NCBI GenBank assembly: GCA_963697355.1 | Contig: CAVONV010000012.1 | Span: forward strand, 1-64,000 | Direction: 5' to 3' | Length of the DNA: 64,000 bases | DNA from: CAVONV01 sp963697355 | Lineage (GTDB): Bacteria; Acidobacteriota; Vicinamibacteria; Marinacidobacterales; DATDRI01 | Shown: positions 27,816-37,972 of the stretch, piece after piece | Numbering within the stretch: the stretch's first letter is position 1 | How the letters are laid out: every line of letters starts with the position of its first letter | The notes under the pieces: generated by a model | What the model saw: only the letters and a program-made list of their open reading frames with translations | Databases searched by the model: none | What the model was told of the DNA's origin: nothing | Made by a program: the position numbers and the translations under genes

Positions 27816-27959
27816 GCCGCCTCCTTTTACTGAAATGGATGAGCTCCCGACAGTTCATCACCCGGACCCTATGTCAGCGAGCAATGGACTGAAAGCATAA
27901 GTGGGTGGGTGAGCGAATTCGGAGATCCGCTCACCCTCTTTGTTCGCAGGCGCTTCGGA

Positions 27960-29566
27960 CTATCTATCTTCCGTTGCCTTGCCCTTCATCTTCTGCTCTT
28001 GGACCATTTTCGCAACGTCGGCGAGAAGCTCCTTGGCATCGTAAACGATGCCGTCCTTGATGGTGTATTTCACACCACCCACTCGCTCGACCTTGCCGGT
28101 TTCGTCGTTCAGCTTGACCGCGCCGGTGCCGTAGAGGACCTTGAGATTCTCAATGGGGTTTTCTTCCACGATGACCAGATCGGCCAACAATCCCGGTCGG
28201 ACGACGCCGAACTCGATGGGCTTGCCCTTCGGCTCGAAGAGCGTCTTTGCTCCGTTCAAGGTTGCCGAGCGAATCACCTCGAGCGGGTGAAAACCCGCTT
28301 CCTGGAGCATTTCGAACTCCTGAATGTAGCCGAAACCATAGGTGTTGATAGATGTAGCCCGAATCGGAGCCGGTGGTCACCCGACCGCCATGGTTCTTGA
28401 AATCGTTGAGAAACTGCATCCAGCTGTGGTAGAAATTCCTCCAAGCCACTTCATCCCACGTCGTCCAGTAATACCAATAGGCCCCATGGTTCACGCGGCT
28501 GGGTTGATAAGAACTCCCACAGCGAGGGAAGAGTGTATTTGTCGTGCCACTCCGCCTCCCGGGCCCGCATGACGTCTCGCCCCGCCGAGTAAATCGTCAG
28601 GGTCGGATCGATCGTGAAACCGAGCTCGATGAACTCGTCCCTGAGTGCGTTCCACTCCTCGCTTCCTTTCTCGTGGATCAAGTTCCACTGGCGGGCCACC
28701 TGGCCAAAGCGATGCTGCTCGTCATTGAGGAGCATACCGGGGGGCCAGGGTTGCACGTCGTACCCGTCGTACATGGACTCGAAAAGACCATAGAAGTGGG
28801 TCAATGTCCCGAGACCCATCCGGGCCGCGTCGATGCCGTTGGCTCCCGCCACCATGCTCTGGCCAAGGTGCGCCACCGAGCCCAGGCCCTGTTTCTTGGC
28901 CTCATCGAGAATGGCTTCCAGTACTTCAGGGGGGAAATTGAATATTTTGACTCCATCGATTTTCTTCTCGGTGGCGGCCCAGCGGACCCACTCGCGTCCG
29001 TTCTCAGGCGTGAGGATCGGCCCACCTTTCCAGTCGTCGCCACTTCCCGGAACGTGATAGGCGAATATGCGCGGTGCCACGATCTCGTTTTTGGCGCTCC
29101 GCTCTCTCTCGTTGAGATCCCAATCCATGGGACCGCACGGCACGCCGCGAATCGTCGTTACGCCGTGGGCCATCCAGAGCTTGTACACGTACTCGATTTC
29201 CGGTGTCTTGGGATAGTCTCCGCAATGGACGTGGACATCCACGAAACCCGGCATGACGAACATGCCTTCCGCTTGGATCTCTTTCGTCGCACCCTTCGGA
29301 CGACCTTTCGGATCGATCGGCAGTTTGGGTGCACCCACGCCGACCACTTCTGTGATCTTGTTTCCCTCGATCACAACGTCCGCGGGCCCCATGGGCGGAC
29401 CGCCGGCCCCGTCGATCACATAGACCCCACGGATGATCAGTTTTTCGAAAGGACCGTCACCTTGGTCGCCACGATCCGGGCCGGCTTTGACGTCGCCCTC
29501 CTCCTCACCCAAAGCCAATCCTGAAACCAGAGCCAGTGCCATAAACAGTAGGACGATTCGTTTCAT
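27960..29566 (-). CDS. Exported amidohydrolase (imidazolonepropionase-like), frameshifted twice
   Basis: Starts at the ATG at 29566 with AAGGAGGAAG before it and a signal peptide (MKRIVLLFMALALVSGLALG). Amidohydrolase landmarks follow: YVIDGAGGPPMGPADVVIEGNKI, then GFVDVHVHCGDYP carrying the H-x-H metal motif, SVAHLGQS with another histidine, LTHFYGL, and GSDSGY with the metal aspartate near the end. The frame breaks near 28505, where conserved NHGAYWYYWTTWDEV continues in another frame, and near 28340, where GFGYIQEFEMLQEAGFHPLEV continues in a third. The tail (GKPIEFGVVRPGLLADLVIV) is the standard strand region of the small beta-sandwich. Family reaction: metal-dependent amide, ester or ring hydrolysis. 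Substrate is unknown; secreted homologues are common in Acidobacteriota. Confidence 0.78.
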
Positions 29567-29891
29567 CTGCTTCCTCCTTGGGAACTCGAATGCCGATCGG
29601 TCCCCATCCGCATTATGTTGGTCACCTTCGAAAGATGTTCCGGCACCATGGGGGAGATAATAGCGCGGATGAGCTCGCGGGAGAAGCATGTCAGGTCAAA
29701 ACGAACCGAGCCATTCGGGCAGGAGAACTCAAACCGGAAATTCCCGGCAGCCTGACGGTGGTGCGGCGTTGAGGGACAGAGAACGTGCCTTCTGGACAGC
29801 GCTCAAGCCTTCACCGACACCTTGTGCTTCGAGCTCAGGTAGACTACAGTCTTCGCGATTCCAGTCTGCCGTTTTCACAAAGGGAGGCGTC
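29567..29891. other. Divergent intergenic region between amidohydrolase and M28 peptidase genes
   Basis: 325 bases between two divergent starts, so it must hold both promoters. AAGGAGGAAG at its left edge serves the amidohydrolase and GGGAGGCG at its right edge serves the M28 gene. I could not identify a convincing -35/-10 pair or operator, and the open frames here are short and featureless. Confidence 0.35.
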
Positions 29892-31529
29892 ATGAAAGCG
29901 TGCGTATCACTGTTCGCAATTTTCCTAGTGGCTTCGTCTTCACAGGCTCAGGAGACGGCCCCCTACATCGACTCCATTCGCCAAGAAGAGATGAGGGCCG
30001 ATCTCTTTTTCCTGGCTTCGGACCAGTTGAGAGGCCGATACCCGACGACCCGGGAAAGCCTGATATCCGCGGAGTTCATCCAAACACGTTTCGAGCGCCT
30101 GGGCTTGAAGCCGGCAGGACCGGATGGGTCCTATTACCAGCGCTACAACATGATGCACGCAACGCTGGGCGAGGGCAACTCGCTCGACATCTCACAGGGT
30201 GAGAACCGAACGATCCATTTGCGCCCCGGACAGGACTACTATCCTCTCCGATTCAGTGCCAGCGGACGGGTTCGAGGCCCGGTGGTCTTCGCAGGCTTCG
30301 GAATCACCGCGCCGAAGCTCTCCTACGACGACTACAGCGGAGACGATATCGAAGGAAAGATCGTGCTCGTCCTGGACCACGAGCCCGGCGAGCGCGATCC
30401 CCATAGCCCCTTTGACGGTTTGGTCACCTCCGATGCGTCTCGCGACTTCCGAAAGGTGGCCTTCGCCCAGGAGAAAGGTGCCATAGGTATTCTTTTCGTC
30501 CGAGATGTACACAATCATCCCGGGCCGTTCAATTTCGAGGCCTCCGCGAAGGGCTACTGGCCGGAGACGCCGCGTCGCCGTAAGCGGTTCATGCTGGCGA
30601 GCTGGATGGAAAAGGTGCGCATTCCCGCCGCGCAGATATCACCGGCTCTGGCCGAAATCCTTCTCCGAGGAACGGGCCGGACGCTGCTCGATCTCTCCCG
30701 CTCGTCGGAGACCGAGAGGGGGACTACCCCCGTGCCGGCGCCGGGCTTCGAGGTCGAGCTCACCACATCGGTCAACCGCCACGTCTTCACCGACCGCAAC
30801 GTTGTCGGCTTGATAGAGGGCGCGGATGCGAGCGTCAAGGACGAGTGGATCATTCTCTGTTCTCATTACGACCATCTCGGAGCCGAGGGCGACACTGTCT
30901 TCAACGGCGCCGATGACACTGTTTCCGGGATCGTCGCCGTGATCGACATCGCCGAGGCCTATGCGGAGGCGTCCCGAGAGGGCCGGAGACCGCGCCGAAG
31001 CATCCTGTTTGCGGCTTGGAACTCGGAGGAGCTGGGCCTTCTGGGCGCCTGGGCGTACGCGGAACAGCCGCTCACTCCTCTGTCCAGCACGGTCGCCGTC
31101 TTGAACATGGACATGATCGGCCGCAACGAGGAGGTTCCAGAGGCCGCCGAAGGGACTGGATTTCGATTCCGGGGTCTCGAGGCGCAGACGGCGGAGTCGA
31201 ACCGAAACGCCCTCAACATCGTCGGCAGCACCCACACTTCAGACCTCGCCGCCGAGGTGGAGAAGGCCAACAAGAATATCGGGCTCGAGCTGAGGAGGAA
31301 GTACGACAATCATGTCAACAACACCTTGCGCCGGAGCGACCACTGGCCCTTCCTTCAGAACGGGGTCCCGGCGCTCTGGATCTTCACCGGCTTTCACCCT
31401 GACTACCACACAGAAAACGACAGAGCCGAGTGGATCAACTACGAGAAGCTGGAGAAGGTCGCCAGGTTGGTGCACCAGACGAGCTGGAACCTGGCCAACC
31501 AGAACAGACGTCCGAAGATGGACAAGTGA
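29892..31529 (+). CDS. Secreted M28 family metallopeptidase
   Basis: A 545-residue enzyme from the ATG at 29892 (ribosome site GGGAGGCG), with signal peptide MKACVSLFAIFLVASSSQA. A PA-type insert lies at about 110-220 (GPVVFAGFGI, DIEGKIVLVLDHEP). The zinc peptidase core shows SHYDHLG (about 324), NGADDTVSG (about 338), WNSEELGLLG (about 376), NMDMIGR (about 405) and FHPDYHT (about 502), which supply the two-zinc ligands H-D-E-D-H and the catalytic glutamate. It is an aminopeptidase-type exopeptidase in the periplasm or outside. The longer frame from 29688 has no signal peptide and is rejected. Convergent with the aminotransferase gene. Confidence 0.9.
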   Translation: MKACVSLFAIFLVASSSQAQETAPYIDSIRQEEMRADLFFLASDQLRGRYPTTRESLISAEFIQTRFERLGLKPAGPDGSYYQRYNMMHATLGEGNSLDISQGENRTIHLRPGQDYYPLRFSASGRVRGPVVFAGFGITAPKLSYDDYSGDDIEGKIVLVLDHEPGERDPHSPFDGLVTSDASRDFRKVAFAQEKGAIGILFVRDVHNHPGPFNFEASAKGYWPETPRRRKRFMLASWMEKVRIPAAQISPALAEILLRGTGRTLLDLSRSSETERGTTPVPAPGFEVELTTSVNRHVFTDRNVVGLIEGADASVKDEWIILCSHYDHLGAEGDTVFNGADDTVSGIVAVIDIAEAYAEASREGRRPRRSILFAAWNSEELGLLGAWAYAEQPLTPLSSTVAVLNMDMIGRNEEVPEAAEGTGFRFRGLEAQTAESNRNALNIVGSTHTSDLAAEVEKANKNIGLELRRKYDNHVNNTLRRSDHWPFLQNGVPALWIFTGFHPDYHTENDRAEWINYEKLEKVARLVHQTSWNLANQNRRPKMDK

Positions 31530-31878
31530 AGCATGGCTAGATCACGGGCGGCCTCAGCTGCGATCGGAGAGTGTGAGTTTCTGCTGGGTATCGGCCAGCT
31601 GAAGGACGCCTTCATCCGCTTCACGCTTCCTTTCTTCCCAGCCCGTATCGCCGCCAGCCGGTTCCGTCCGGGCGGGGCCCGATCTGGAGGGAACGGCCAA
31701 GGCACCGAATACGACGTTCACGGAGCGAGGTATTCTGAGCACCTTTATGCCCAGCCGCCAGCCCGGCAACATCTCATTCCTTCGCTGCAGCCCAAGTGCG
31801 GACGATTCCTTGCCGAGGAAAGCAAGTGACTCGCCATTATGGCGCCTGTGGCACCCGGAGGCGCGATGCTCGTCCCGG
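31530..31878. other. Convergent intergenic region, no gene seen
   Basis: 349 bases between the ends of the M28 gene and the aminotransferase gene. Short frames on both strands are arginine/proline-rich and shadow-like. No hairpin with a T-run was found. Confidence 0.35.
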
Positions 31879-33166
31879 TTAACCCAGCTTCGCCAGGGCC
31901 CACACGAACCGCTCTACGTCCTCTTCCGTATTGTAGAAGTGGGGGGAGACACGGAAGTAGTCGTCCCCAGCCCAGGATCGTGCCGTAACGTAGATACGCT
32001 GTTCCCTGAGCGTGAGCGCCATCGCCCGTGCGTTGTTCACGAAGCAGGCGACAATTGGAGATTCCGTATTCTCCGGCGTAAAGAGCCGCCGGCCGTTCTT
32101 CTTCAACAGCTCGTGAAGAAGGCGCGCGAGCGCCAGTGTGCGCTCCTCGACGGTATTCATACCGATCGCGACAATGTAGTCGATCGCCGCCTCCAACCCC
32201 TCGACGCTTTCGTAGGCTAGAGTACCGTACTCAAATCGTCTGGCCGTGTCGGGCAAAGGGTTGCTCTCCATCGTCTCCAGAGACTTGAAATCATTGGTGC
32301 TTGACCATCCCAGGCGGTCCGGTGGGAAGGCGGGAATGATCTCCTTCCGGACATAGAGGAAGCCCACCCCGTTCGGGCCATTCAGCCACTTGTAAGGGAT
32401 GCTTGACATGAAGTCGACGTCCTCCGCTTGGACGTCGATCTTGATGCCGCCGACAGACTGGGCTGCATCGACGACGAGGTACCCATTGTTGCCGTGAATG
32501 ATATCTGCCAGCTTCTTGAGATCGTGCCGCAGACCATTGGCGTGGCTGACATGACAAACCACGAAGGCGCGCGTCCGCTTGTCGGCCAGCGCGGCGAATT
32601 GTTCGGGCGTTTCGAGACCGTTCCGGCTGACGAACGATCCGAAGCTCCACACCCTTCCGCCGGAGGGCATTGAGGATGTGCAGGTCCGTCGGGTACTCGA
32701 GATCATCGACGACGGCATTGTCGCCCGGACGCCAGTCGATGCCGTTCAGTGCAATGTTCGAACCGCACCCCGTGCATAGGGTGAAGGCGATCTCATCCGG
32801 ACTCGCGCCGATGAACGTCGCGACCTTCTGGCGTACGCGCTCGGCTCGATTCATCCATACACCGAGGATCGACGAGTTGTTGGGCAACGAATCGAACCGG
32901 AACCTTTCTTCCAGATGCCTTTCGTGGGCCGCTTTGACCTGACGCGAGAGCAGGCCGATGAATGCTGTGTCGAGATACGTCCAGGTCTTCAACGCCGGAA
33001 AGTCGTTCCGCAGAGCCGCGAAATCGACAGGTTGGCCGGGTCTCACACCGCTCGGCGGCGGGACCGCCTGCGCTTCGCCGTCCGCGGACGACAGCCGTGG
33101 CGGCGAGACAAGGGTCGCGGCAAGTCCGGCACCGGTTCTCTCGAGAAAGTTCCGTCTGTGCATCAT
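31879..33166 (-). CDS. Tat-exported class-V aminotransferase-fold PLP enzyme, frameshifted
   Basis: About 429 residues from the ATG at 33166 (ribosome site GAGGGAG). A Tat signal (HRRNFLERTGAGLAATL) comes first. The aminotransferase class V fold follows: TYLDTAFIGLLS, TLCTGCGSNIALNGI, LEYPTDLH, then after a single frame change near 32630 the conserved core continues with CHVSHANGLRHDL, VVDAAQSVGG (PLP aspartate) and IPYKWLNGPNGVGFLY, whose lysine binds the cofactor. The C-terminal small domain (IYVTARSWAGDDYFRVSPHFYNTEEDV) is complete. It resembles isopenicillin-N-epimerase/cysteine-desulfurase-like proteins. Export of a folded PLP enzyme by Tat is expected. The reaction cannot be specified; the single indel is probably a consensus error. 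Confidence 0.82.
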
Positions 33167-33272
33167 CGCTCCCTCTTGAATAGGTTGCAGAGTATCCTGC
33201 GGCGAAAAAAAAGGGCCCTTCTTCCATAACGTTGGCATCGAACCGACCGCCGGCGTGAGCCGAACGAAACGT

Positions 33273-34700
33273 TCAGCGTCCGGCGTCCGTTCCGAAGCAG
33301 TACATTGTGTTGACTGTCCTCAAATAGATCCGCCCCTCTTTTCCAATGGCCGGTGTGGCGTAGCAGGACTCACCGAGATCGTTGACTGCGATAGTATCTA
33401 GGCTTCCATCAGGTTTTAGGACCGCGACTTTGCCTTGTTCGCTGGCGATGTAGATTTTGCCGTCTGCCGCGACGGGAGAAGCGTAGTACTTGTCGATGGC
33501 ATCTTTGAGTCGTCCCTGAGCGATGACTTCTCCACTATCAGGCTTGAAGGTCGTCACGATCCCTCCATCATTCACCATGTACAGAACGTTTTGGTAGAGT
33601 AGCGGAGACGGTAGTTGGGGAACGGCGCGGTGGTATTGCCAGAGTATGTTGGTGTCGGTCATGTCGCCTTTACCCCCGACTTTGATAGCAAGGAGGCCGT
33701 TCGTCGATGCCATGGCGGCCTTATGAAATCCCCAATCCTCGGAATCCAAGAATCCGTCGCTGTTGAGATCCACGAAGCCAAACAAAGACTTTGTTTGCTC
33801 GTCCACTTCTTCCTTTGCTAAACGGCCGTCTCCGTCGGCGTCTTGCTGTAAGGCTTCCTCGAACGAAGGAACCTCGATGTGATTCCCCGGTTGGTTCATC
33901 GGTGAGCCATAGCCGTTGATGTAAACCGTGCCGTTGTCCAAGACAGGCGTGGATTTCATCTCAAAGGAAAGCCCGCTCACCCACCAGATTTTCTCTCCGC
34001 TATCGACGGAGTAACCCGTCAATAGAAATGATCCGGGCACGATCAACTGGGTTGAGCCGTCTTCGGGATGGTAGAGAATCGGTGTGGAATGCCCGCTCTT
34101 CGCTTCCGGACGGTCTGTTTTCCAATGAACCTTGCCATCCTCTTTCCCGAGCGCGATGACGAAAGAATGGGTGCTTTGGTCGCAAACGAGCAGGACCTTG
34201 TCTTCGGCCAGGATGGGAGACGCTCCCATGCCGTAGACGTTGTTGAAAGGTCCCAGAGGATACCGCCACCGTTCATTGCCCTCGTAATCGTAGGAGACGA
34301 TCCCGTAGTCATGGAAGAAAACGAAAACGTTCTTCCCATCCGTAGCAGCGCTGGGGGAGGCCGGACTGTTTCGGCTGTCCAGTTTCTCTTCGCGATCGCG
34401 GGGCGACTCGGTCCGCCAGATCATCTTTCCTGTTTCTCGATCGAGCGCGAGCGTCAGCAGCTTCCGGCCTTCATAGGCGGTGAGAAAGATCCGATCTTTG
34501 GTCAGAACGGGTGACGAGTAGCCGGGGGGCAGAGGCGTTTTCCAGATGACGTTCTTGTCCGGCCCGAACTCCGTCGGGAGGCCCGTGGCTTCCGTCGTGC
34601 CCAAACCGTTGGGCCCCCTAAAACGCGACCATTCGTCTGCCCAGGCGTGGGTCATCGCGAGCGATAGAACGATAGCGGTCATCCATTTCATTTGTGTCAT
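33273..34700 (-). CDS. Secreted PQQ-like beta-propeller protein with an EF-hand insert
   Basis: A 475-residue propeller from the ATG at 34700, chosen for AAGGAG ten bases upstream and the signal peptide (MTAIVLSLAMTHAWA) directly before the entry motif EWSRFRGPNGLGTT. Blades are regular (RETGKMIWRTE, EDGKVHWKTD, DSGEKIWWVS). Between blades, at about residues 285-330, sit two calcium-loop sequences, DADGDGRLAKEE and DLNSDGFLDSED, both with correct D-x-D/N-x-D-G spacing and an acidic twelfth position, i.e. a paired EF-hand. The insert is followed by the family segment ASTNGLLAIKVGGKGDMT. Calcium could rigidify or regulate the propeller. It is divergent from the next propeller gene, with 113 bases between. 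Confidence 0.87.
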   Translation of the reverse strand: MTQMKWMTAIVLSLAMTHAWADEWSRFRGPNGLGTTEATGLPTEFGPDKNVIWKTPLPPGYSSPVLTKDRIFLTAYEGRKLLTLALDRETGKMIWRTESPRDREEKLDSRNSPASPSAATDGKNVFVFFHDYGIVSYDYEGNERWRYPLGPFNNVYGMGASPILAEDKVLLVCDQSTHSFVIALGKEDGKVHWKTDRPEAKSGHSTPILYHPEDGSTQLIVPGSFLLTGYSVDSGEKIWWVSGLSFEMKSTPVLDNGTVYINGYGSPMNQPGNHIEVPSFEEALQQDADGDGRLAKEEVDEQTKSLFGFVDLNSDGFLDSEDWGFHKAAMASTNGLLAIKVGGKGDMTDTNILWQYHRAVPQLPSPLLYQNVLYMVNDGGIVTTFKPDSGEVIAQGRLKDAIDKYYASPVAADGKIYIASEQGKVAVLKPDGSLDTIAVNDLGESCYATPAIGKEGRIYLRTVNTMYCFGTDAGR

Positions 34701-34813
34701 GGCAAAGAGTCTCCTTCCGGTATTTCGCAAGATGACCTTAACATATCCGTTGTGGGCCTGCATTGCGGTATACTGCGCCGTTCGACGATGAATACATCTC
34801 GTGAGGTGCGGAT

Positions 34814-36160
34814 ATGACACATTCCGGTCTTGTCGTTGGTGTTCTCCTCCTCCTGCAGGCAGACATGACAACGAGCCAAAATTGGCCTTCGTTTCGTGGA
34901 CCGAGAGCGTCCGGTGTTTCCGAAGACACGGACTTACCTGACGAGTGGGATGTGGCGTCTGGAAAAAACATCCGCTGGAAAACGCCCATTCCGGGTTTGG
35001 GCCACTCGAGCCCGGTCGTTTGGGGTGACCGCATCTTTTTGACCACCGCGCTGAGTGAGGACCCGAACTCTTTTTTTTCCCCCGACCCCGATGGTAAACG
35101 CGATCAGAGATCCGACGTGTCCCGTCATAGCTGGCGCGTATATAGCATCGATAAGGCGAGCGGGGAAATTGTCTGGGAGCGCGAGTCGCACGCAGGCGTA
35201 CCCAAGATCCAGCGACATCGTAAGAACAGCTACGCCACGCCCACACCGGCGACCGATGGCAAGCACTTGGTGGTGTGGTTCGGTTCCGAAGGTCTTTATT
35301 GCTACGACTTCGATGGAAATCTACTGTGGAGTAAAGATCTCGGTGTTATCGATGCCGGTGCGTCTTACGACAACGCCTACGATTGGGGTGTCGCAAGCTC
35401 ACCCGTTCTCTATCAAAACCTGGTCATCATTCTCGGCGATGGGCATGGAGATTCGTTCATCGCCGCGTTCGACATCGTTAATGGTAAGGAAGTTTGGCGT
35501 CAGATTCGAGATGCCATCTCCTCCTATTCCACACCTACCATCTGCGAAGGGCCGTCTCGTGTGGAACTGGTCGTCAATGGTCCGGAGAAGGTTTACGGCT
35601 ACGATCCCTTGACGGGTGAAGAGCTTTGGCAGTTGCAGGGGAGCTCGAAGAATACCACGCCTACGCCCATCATGGGCAAAGACCTCATATTTGTTGCTAG
35701 TGGTTATCGCATCAAGCCCATATTCGCCATACGACCTGGGGCGAAGGGGGACATCAGCCTGGCGGAAGGCACCCGAGCCAATGAGTTCATTGCCTGGAGT
35801 TTGGATCGGGATGGGCCTTACTTGCCGACACCCATTGTCTACGGTGACTATCTCTACGTCTGCCAAAACAACGGTGTCGTTGCCTGTCACAATGCGCGGA
35901 CCGGAGAACGAAGCTATCGAGAGCGGCTGGGGGTGGGGGGCGCTTTCAGCGCTTCTCCCGTCGCCGCCGGGGGGAAGCTCTACTTCTCCAGTGAAGACGG
36001 CAACATCTTTGTCGTTCGGGCCGGACCGAAGTTCGAACACCTCGCCACGAATTTCATGGGGGAGGTCCTGATGGCGACTCCGGCCCTGTCCGATGGGCAG
36101 ATGTTCATCCGCACGCAGCACCACTTGGTTGCCGTCGCTGATACGGGCTCCCCACCGTAG
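34814..36160 (+). CDS. Secreted PQQ-like beta-propeller protein
   Basis: A 448-residue propeller. The ATG at 34814 follows GAGGTG; the N-terminus (LVVGVLLLLQADMTTSQ) is a short signal peptide leading into NWPSFRGPRASGVS. Blade motifs include KASGEIVWERE, VNGKEVWRQI, LTGEELWQLQG and RTGERSYRER. It also shows the family block KNTTPTPIMGKDLIFVASGY and the penultimate ASPVAAGGKLYFSSEDGN. The layout is nearly the same as that of the propeller at 13.4 kb, suggesting an ancient duplication. The preceding divergent gene is also a propeller, and a third follows 229 bases downstream. Function unknown; periplasmic or surface location inferred. Confidence 0.87.
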   Translation: MTHSGLVVGVLLLLQADMTTSQNWPSFRGPRASGVSEDTDLPDEWDVASGKNIRWKTPIPGLGHSSPVVWGDRIFLTTALSEDPNSFFSPDPDGKRDQRSDVSRHSWRVYSIDKASGEIVWERESHAGVPKIQRHRKNSYATPTPATDGKHLVVWFGSEGLYCYDFDGNLLWSKDLGVIDAGASYDNAYDWGVASSPVLYQNLVIILGDGHGDSFIAAFDIVNGKEVWRQIRDAISSYSTPTICEGPSRVELVVNGPEKVYGYDPLTGEELWQLQGSSKNTTPTPIMGKDLIFVASGYRIKPIFAIRPGAKGDISLAEGTRANEFIAWSLDRDGPYLPTPIVYGDYLYVCQNNGVVACHNARTGERSYRERLGVGGAFSASPVAAGGKLYFSSEDGNIFVVRAGPKFEHLATNFMGEVLMATPALSDGQMFIRTQHHLVAVADTGSPP

Positions 36161-36388
36161 CGAGAGTCCTTTAAGGATAAAAAAGGGACTGACATGAAGA
36201 TTCGGCGTCTTCATGGTTTCGGGTGAATCTCTGATTCATCGAAAACTGTCCCCTTTTCTTGTCCTGGAGCCTCTTCTAACTTCACAAAAACCTCGCCTTT
36301 TCTTTGGGTCGTGCGTTGGGGATTTATCTATACTGTCGAGAGGGGGGGAGTCTCCAGACCTGGTTTTTCCAATGAGGTGAGAAAGAGC

Positions 36389-37747
36389 ATGGCACGACGT
36401 TTCTGGATTTCGCCGGTTTTTCTTTTGTCCTGTCTAGCCCTATCGTTGTCAAATCCGCTGCACTCCGCACAGGCTGCCGAAGAGTCGTCAGACTGGCCCC
36501 AATGGAGGGGTCACAATCGCGACGGAATGTCTCGAGACAGCAACCTCCTGCAGGAGTGGCCCGAGGGGGGGCCGCCCCTTGCTTGGCGGACGGACGGCAT
36601 CGGATGGGGATTTTCTACGGTGTCGGTGTCCAACGGTTACATTTTCACCATGGGTGATATTGACGAATATCAATATGTGATGGCTTTGAATCAAGAAGAC
36701 GGCTCGATGGTGTGGAAAACCAAGGTCGGGAACGCATGGGAAGACAAATATGGGGGACCTCGTTCGACTCCGACGGTGAGCGACGGTCGTCTATACTTGG
36801 TGACCTCCAACGGAGACCTCTATTGCGTCGAGGCGAGAACGGGCGCCGAGGTTTGGCGGAAGAGCCTTACTTCGTCATTCAGTGGGGGATTGATGCAGGC
36901 CCAGGATCGTATCGACTGGAGGTTTGCTGAATCGCCCCTGGTCGATGGCAACCGCGTCATCGTGACGCCCGGACACCGTCATGCCGCTCTCGTGGCCCTC
37001 GATAAAGCCAATGGGGAAGAAATCTGGAGAAGTGCGATTCCGGAGCTTGGTGAGAAGGGCCGTGACGGTGCCGCATACTCTTCTGCGGTCATCAGCCACG
37101 GAGGAGGTGTCAAACAATACGTCCAGTTGATGGGGCGTGGTTTGATCGGTGTAGAAGCTGAAACGGGGCGGTTTTTGTGGGGGTACAATCGTGTAGCCAA
37201 CGACGTCGCCAACATTGCCACACCGATCGTGAGCGGCGACTACGTCTTTACCTCCACCGGTTATCGCACCGGCTCCGCTTTGTTGAAGTTGAGTCCCGAG
37301 GGGAATGGGATTCGGGCGGATGAGGTTTACTGGTTGGAGGCTAACATCATGCAGAATCATCACGGTGGTCTCATTCTCCACGAAGGCTATATCTATACGG
37401 GAACGGGTCACAATAAGGGCTTTCCCATCAGCGCCAAGTTCGAGACCGGCGAGGTTGCTTGGGGGCCGATTCGCAATGAGGGTGCGGATTCTGCAGCCAT
37501 TGCTTATGCGGACGGACGGCTGTACCTACGTTACCAGAACGGGCTCGTGATCCTCATCGAAGCCACGCCGGAGGAATATCGTGAACGGGGCTCGTTCATG
37601 ATTCCCGATGTCGAAAGGCCCAGCTGGCCTCATCCCGTTATCACGGGAGGGCGGCTCTATCTACGGGAGCAGAACAGCCTGTTCTGCTACGATGTCACTG
37701 CGGGGAACGGAGCTTCGACCGAAGCTCAACTCAGCGAAAAGAAATAG
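36389..37747 (+). CDS. Secreted PQQ-like beta-propeller protein
   Basis: A 452-residue propeller from the ATG at 36389, preceded by GAGGTGAG; a longer in-frame start at 36311 is rejected because it precedes that ribosome site and would bury the signal peptide (RFWISPVFLLSCLALSLSNPLHSAQA). Entry motif: DWPQWRGHNRDGMS. Blades include EDGSMVWKTK, RTGAEVWRKS and ETGRFLWGYN. The middle carries ESPLVDGNRVIVTPGHRHAA and the distinctive IMQNHHGGLILHEGYIYTGTG. This subtype matches propellers often annotated as outer-membrane biogenesis-like, but nothing ties it to BamB beyond fold. It is followed by 225 bases without recognisable features, then a GT39-like gene. Confidence 0.87.
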   Translation: MARRFWISPVFLLSCLALSLSNPLHSAQAAEESSDWPQWRGHNRDGMSRDSNLLQEWPEGGPPLAWRTDGIGWGFSTVSVSNGYIFTMGDIDEYQYVMALNQEDGSMVWKTKVGNAWEDKYGGPRSTPTVSDGRLYLVTSNGDLYCVEARTGAEVWRKSLTSSFSGGLMQAQDRIDWRFAESPLVDGNRVIVTPGHRHAALVALDKANGEEIWRSAIPELGEKGRDGAAYSSAVISHGGGVKQYVQLMGRGLIGVEAETGRFLWGYNRVANDVANIATPIVSGDYVFTSTGYRTGSALLKLSPEGNGIRADEVYWLEANIMQNHHGGLILHEGYIYTGTGHNKGFPISAKFETGEVAWGPIRNEGADSAAIAYADGRLYLRYQNGLVILIEATPEEYRERGSFMIPDVERPSWPHPVITGGRLYLREQNSLFCYDVTAGNGASTEAQLSEKK

Positions 37748-37972
37748 AATCACGTCTTGACATAGCTGTCAGCCGCGGCTGATGCGGAAAACGCTTCTGG
37801 ATTGCTACGCGAGTCCTTCATCGTTGCCACCCGACCCGATTTGAGTCGGCAGCCGTCATCCCCTACGAGCAATTAGCAACACCAGCAGTACCGACCGAAC
37901 GAGCCTACCGGTCAGTTTGAGACCGGTGGGCTTTCTGCGTTTAGGTTGTGCTACCCTGTCTGACCGACCGTC

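Noticed and set aside
28544..29524. Plus-strand 326-residue frame
   Set aside because: Antisense shadow of the amidohydrolase, which has recognisable metal motifs on the other strand.
34701..35246. N-terminal extension of the minus-strand propeller to 35246
   Set aside because: It would cover the start of the divergent propeller at 34814 and lacks the signal peptide; the ATG at 34700 has a good ribosome site.
36166..36187. Imperfect hairpin AGTCC/GGGACT after the 34.8 kb propeller
   Set aside because: Mismatched stem, large loop and no T-run; not counted as a terminator.
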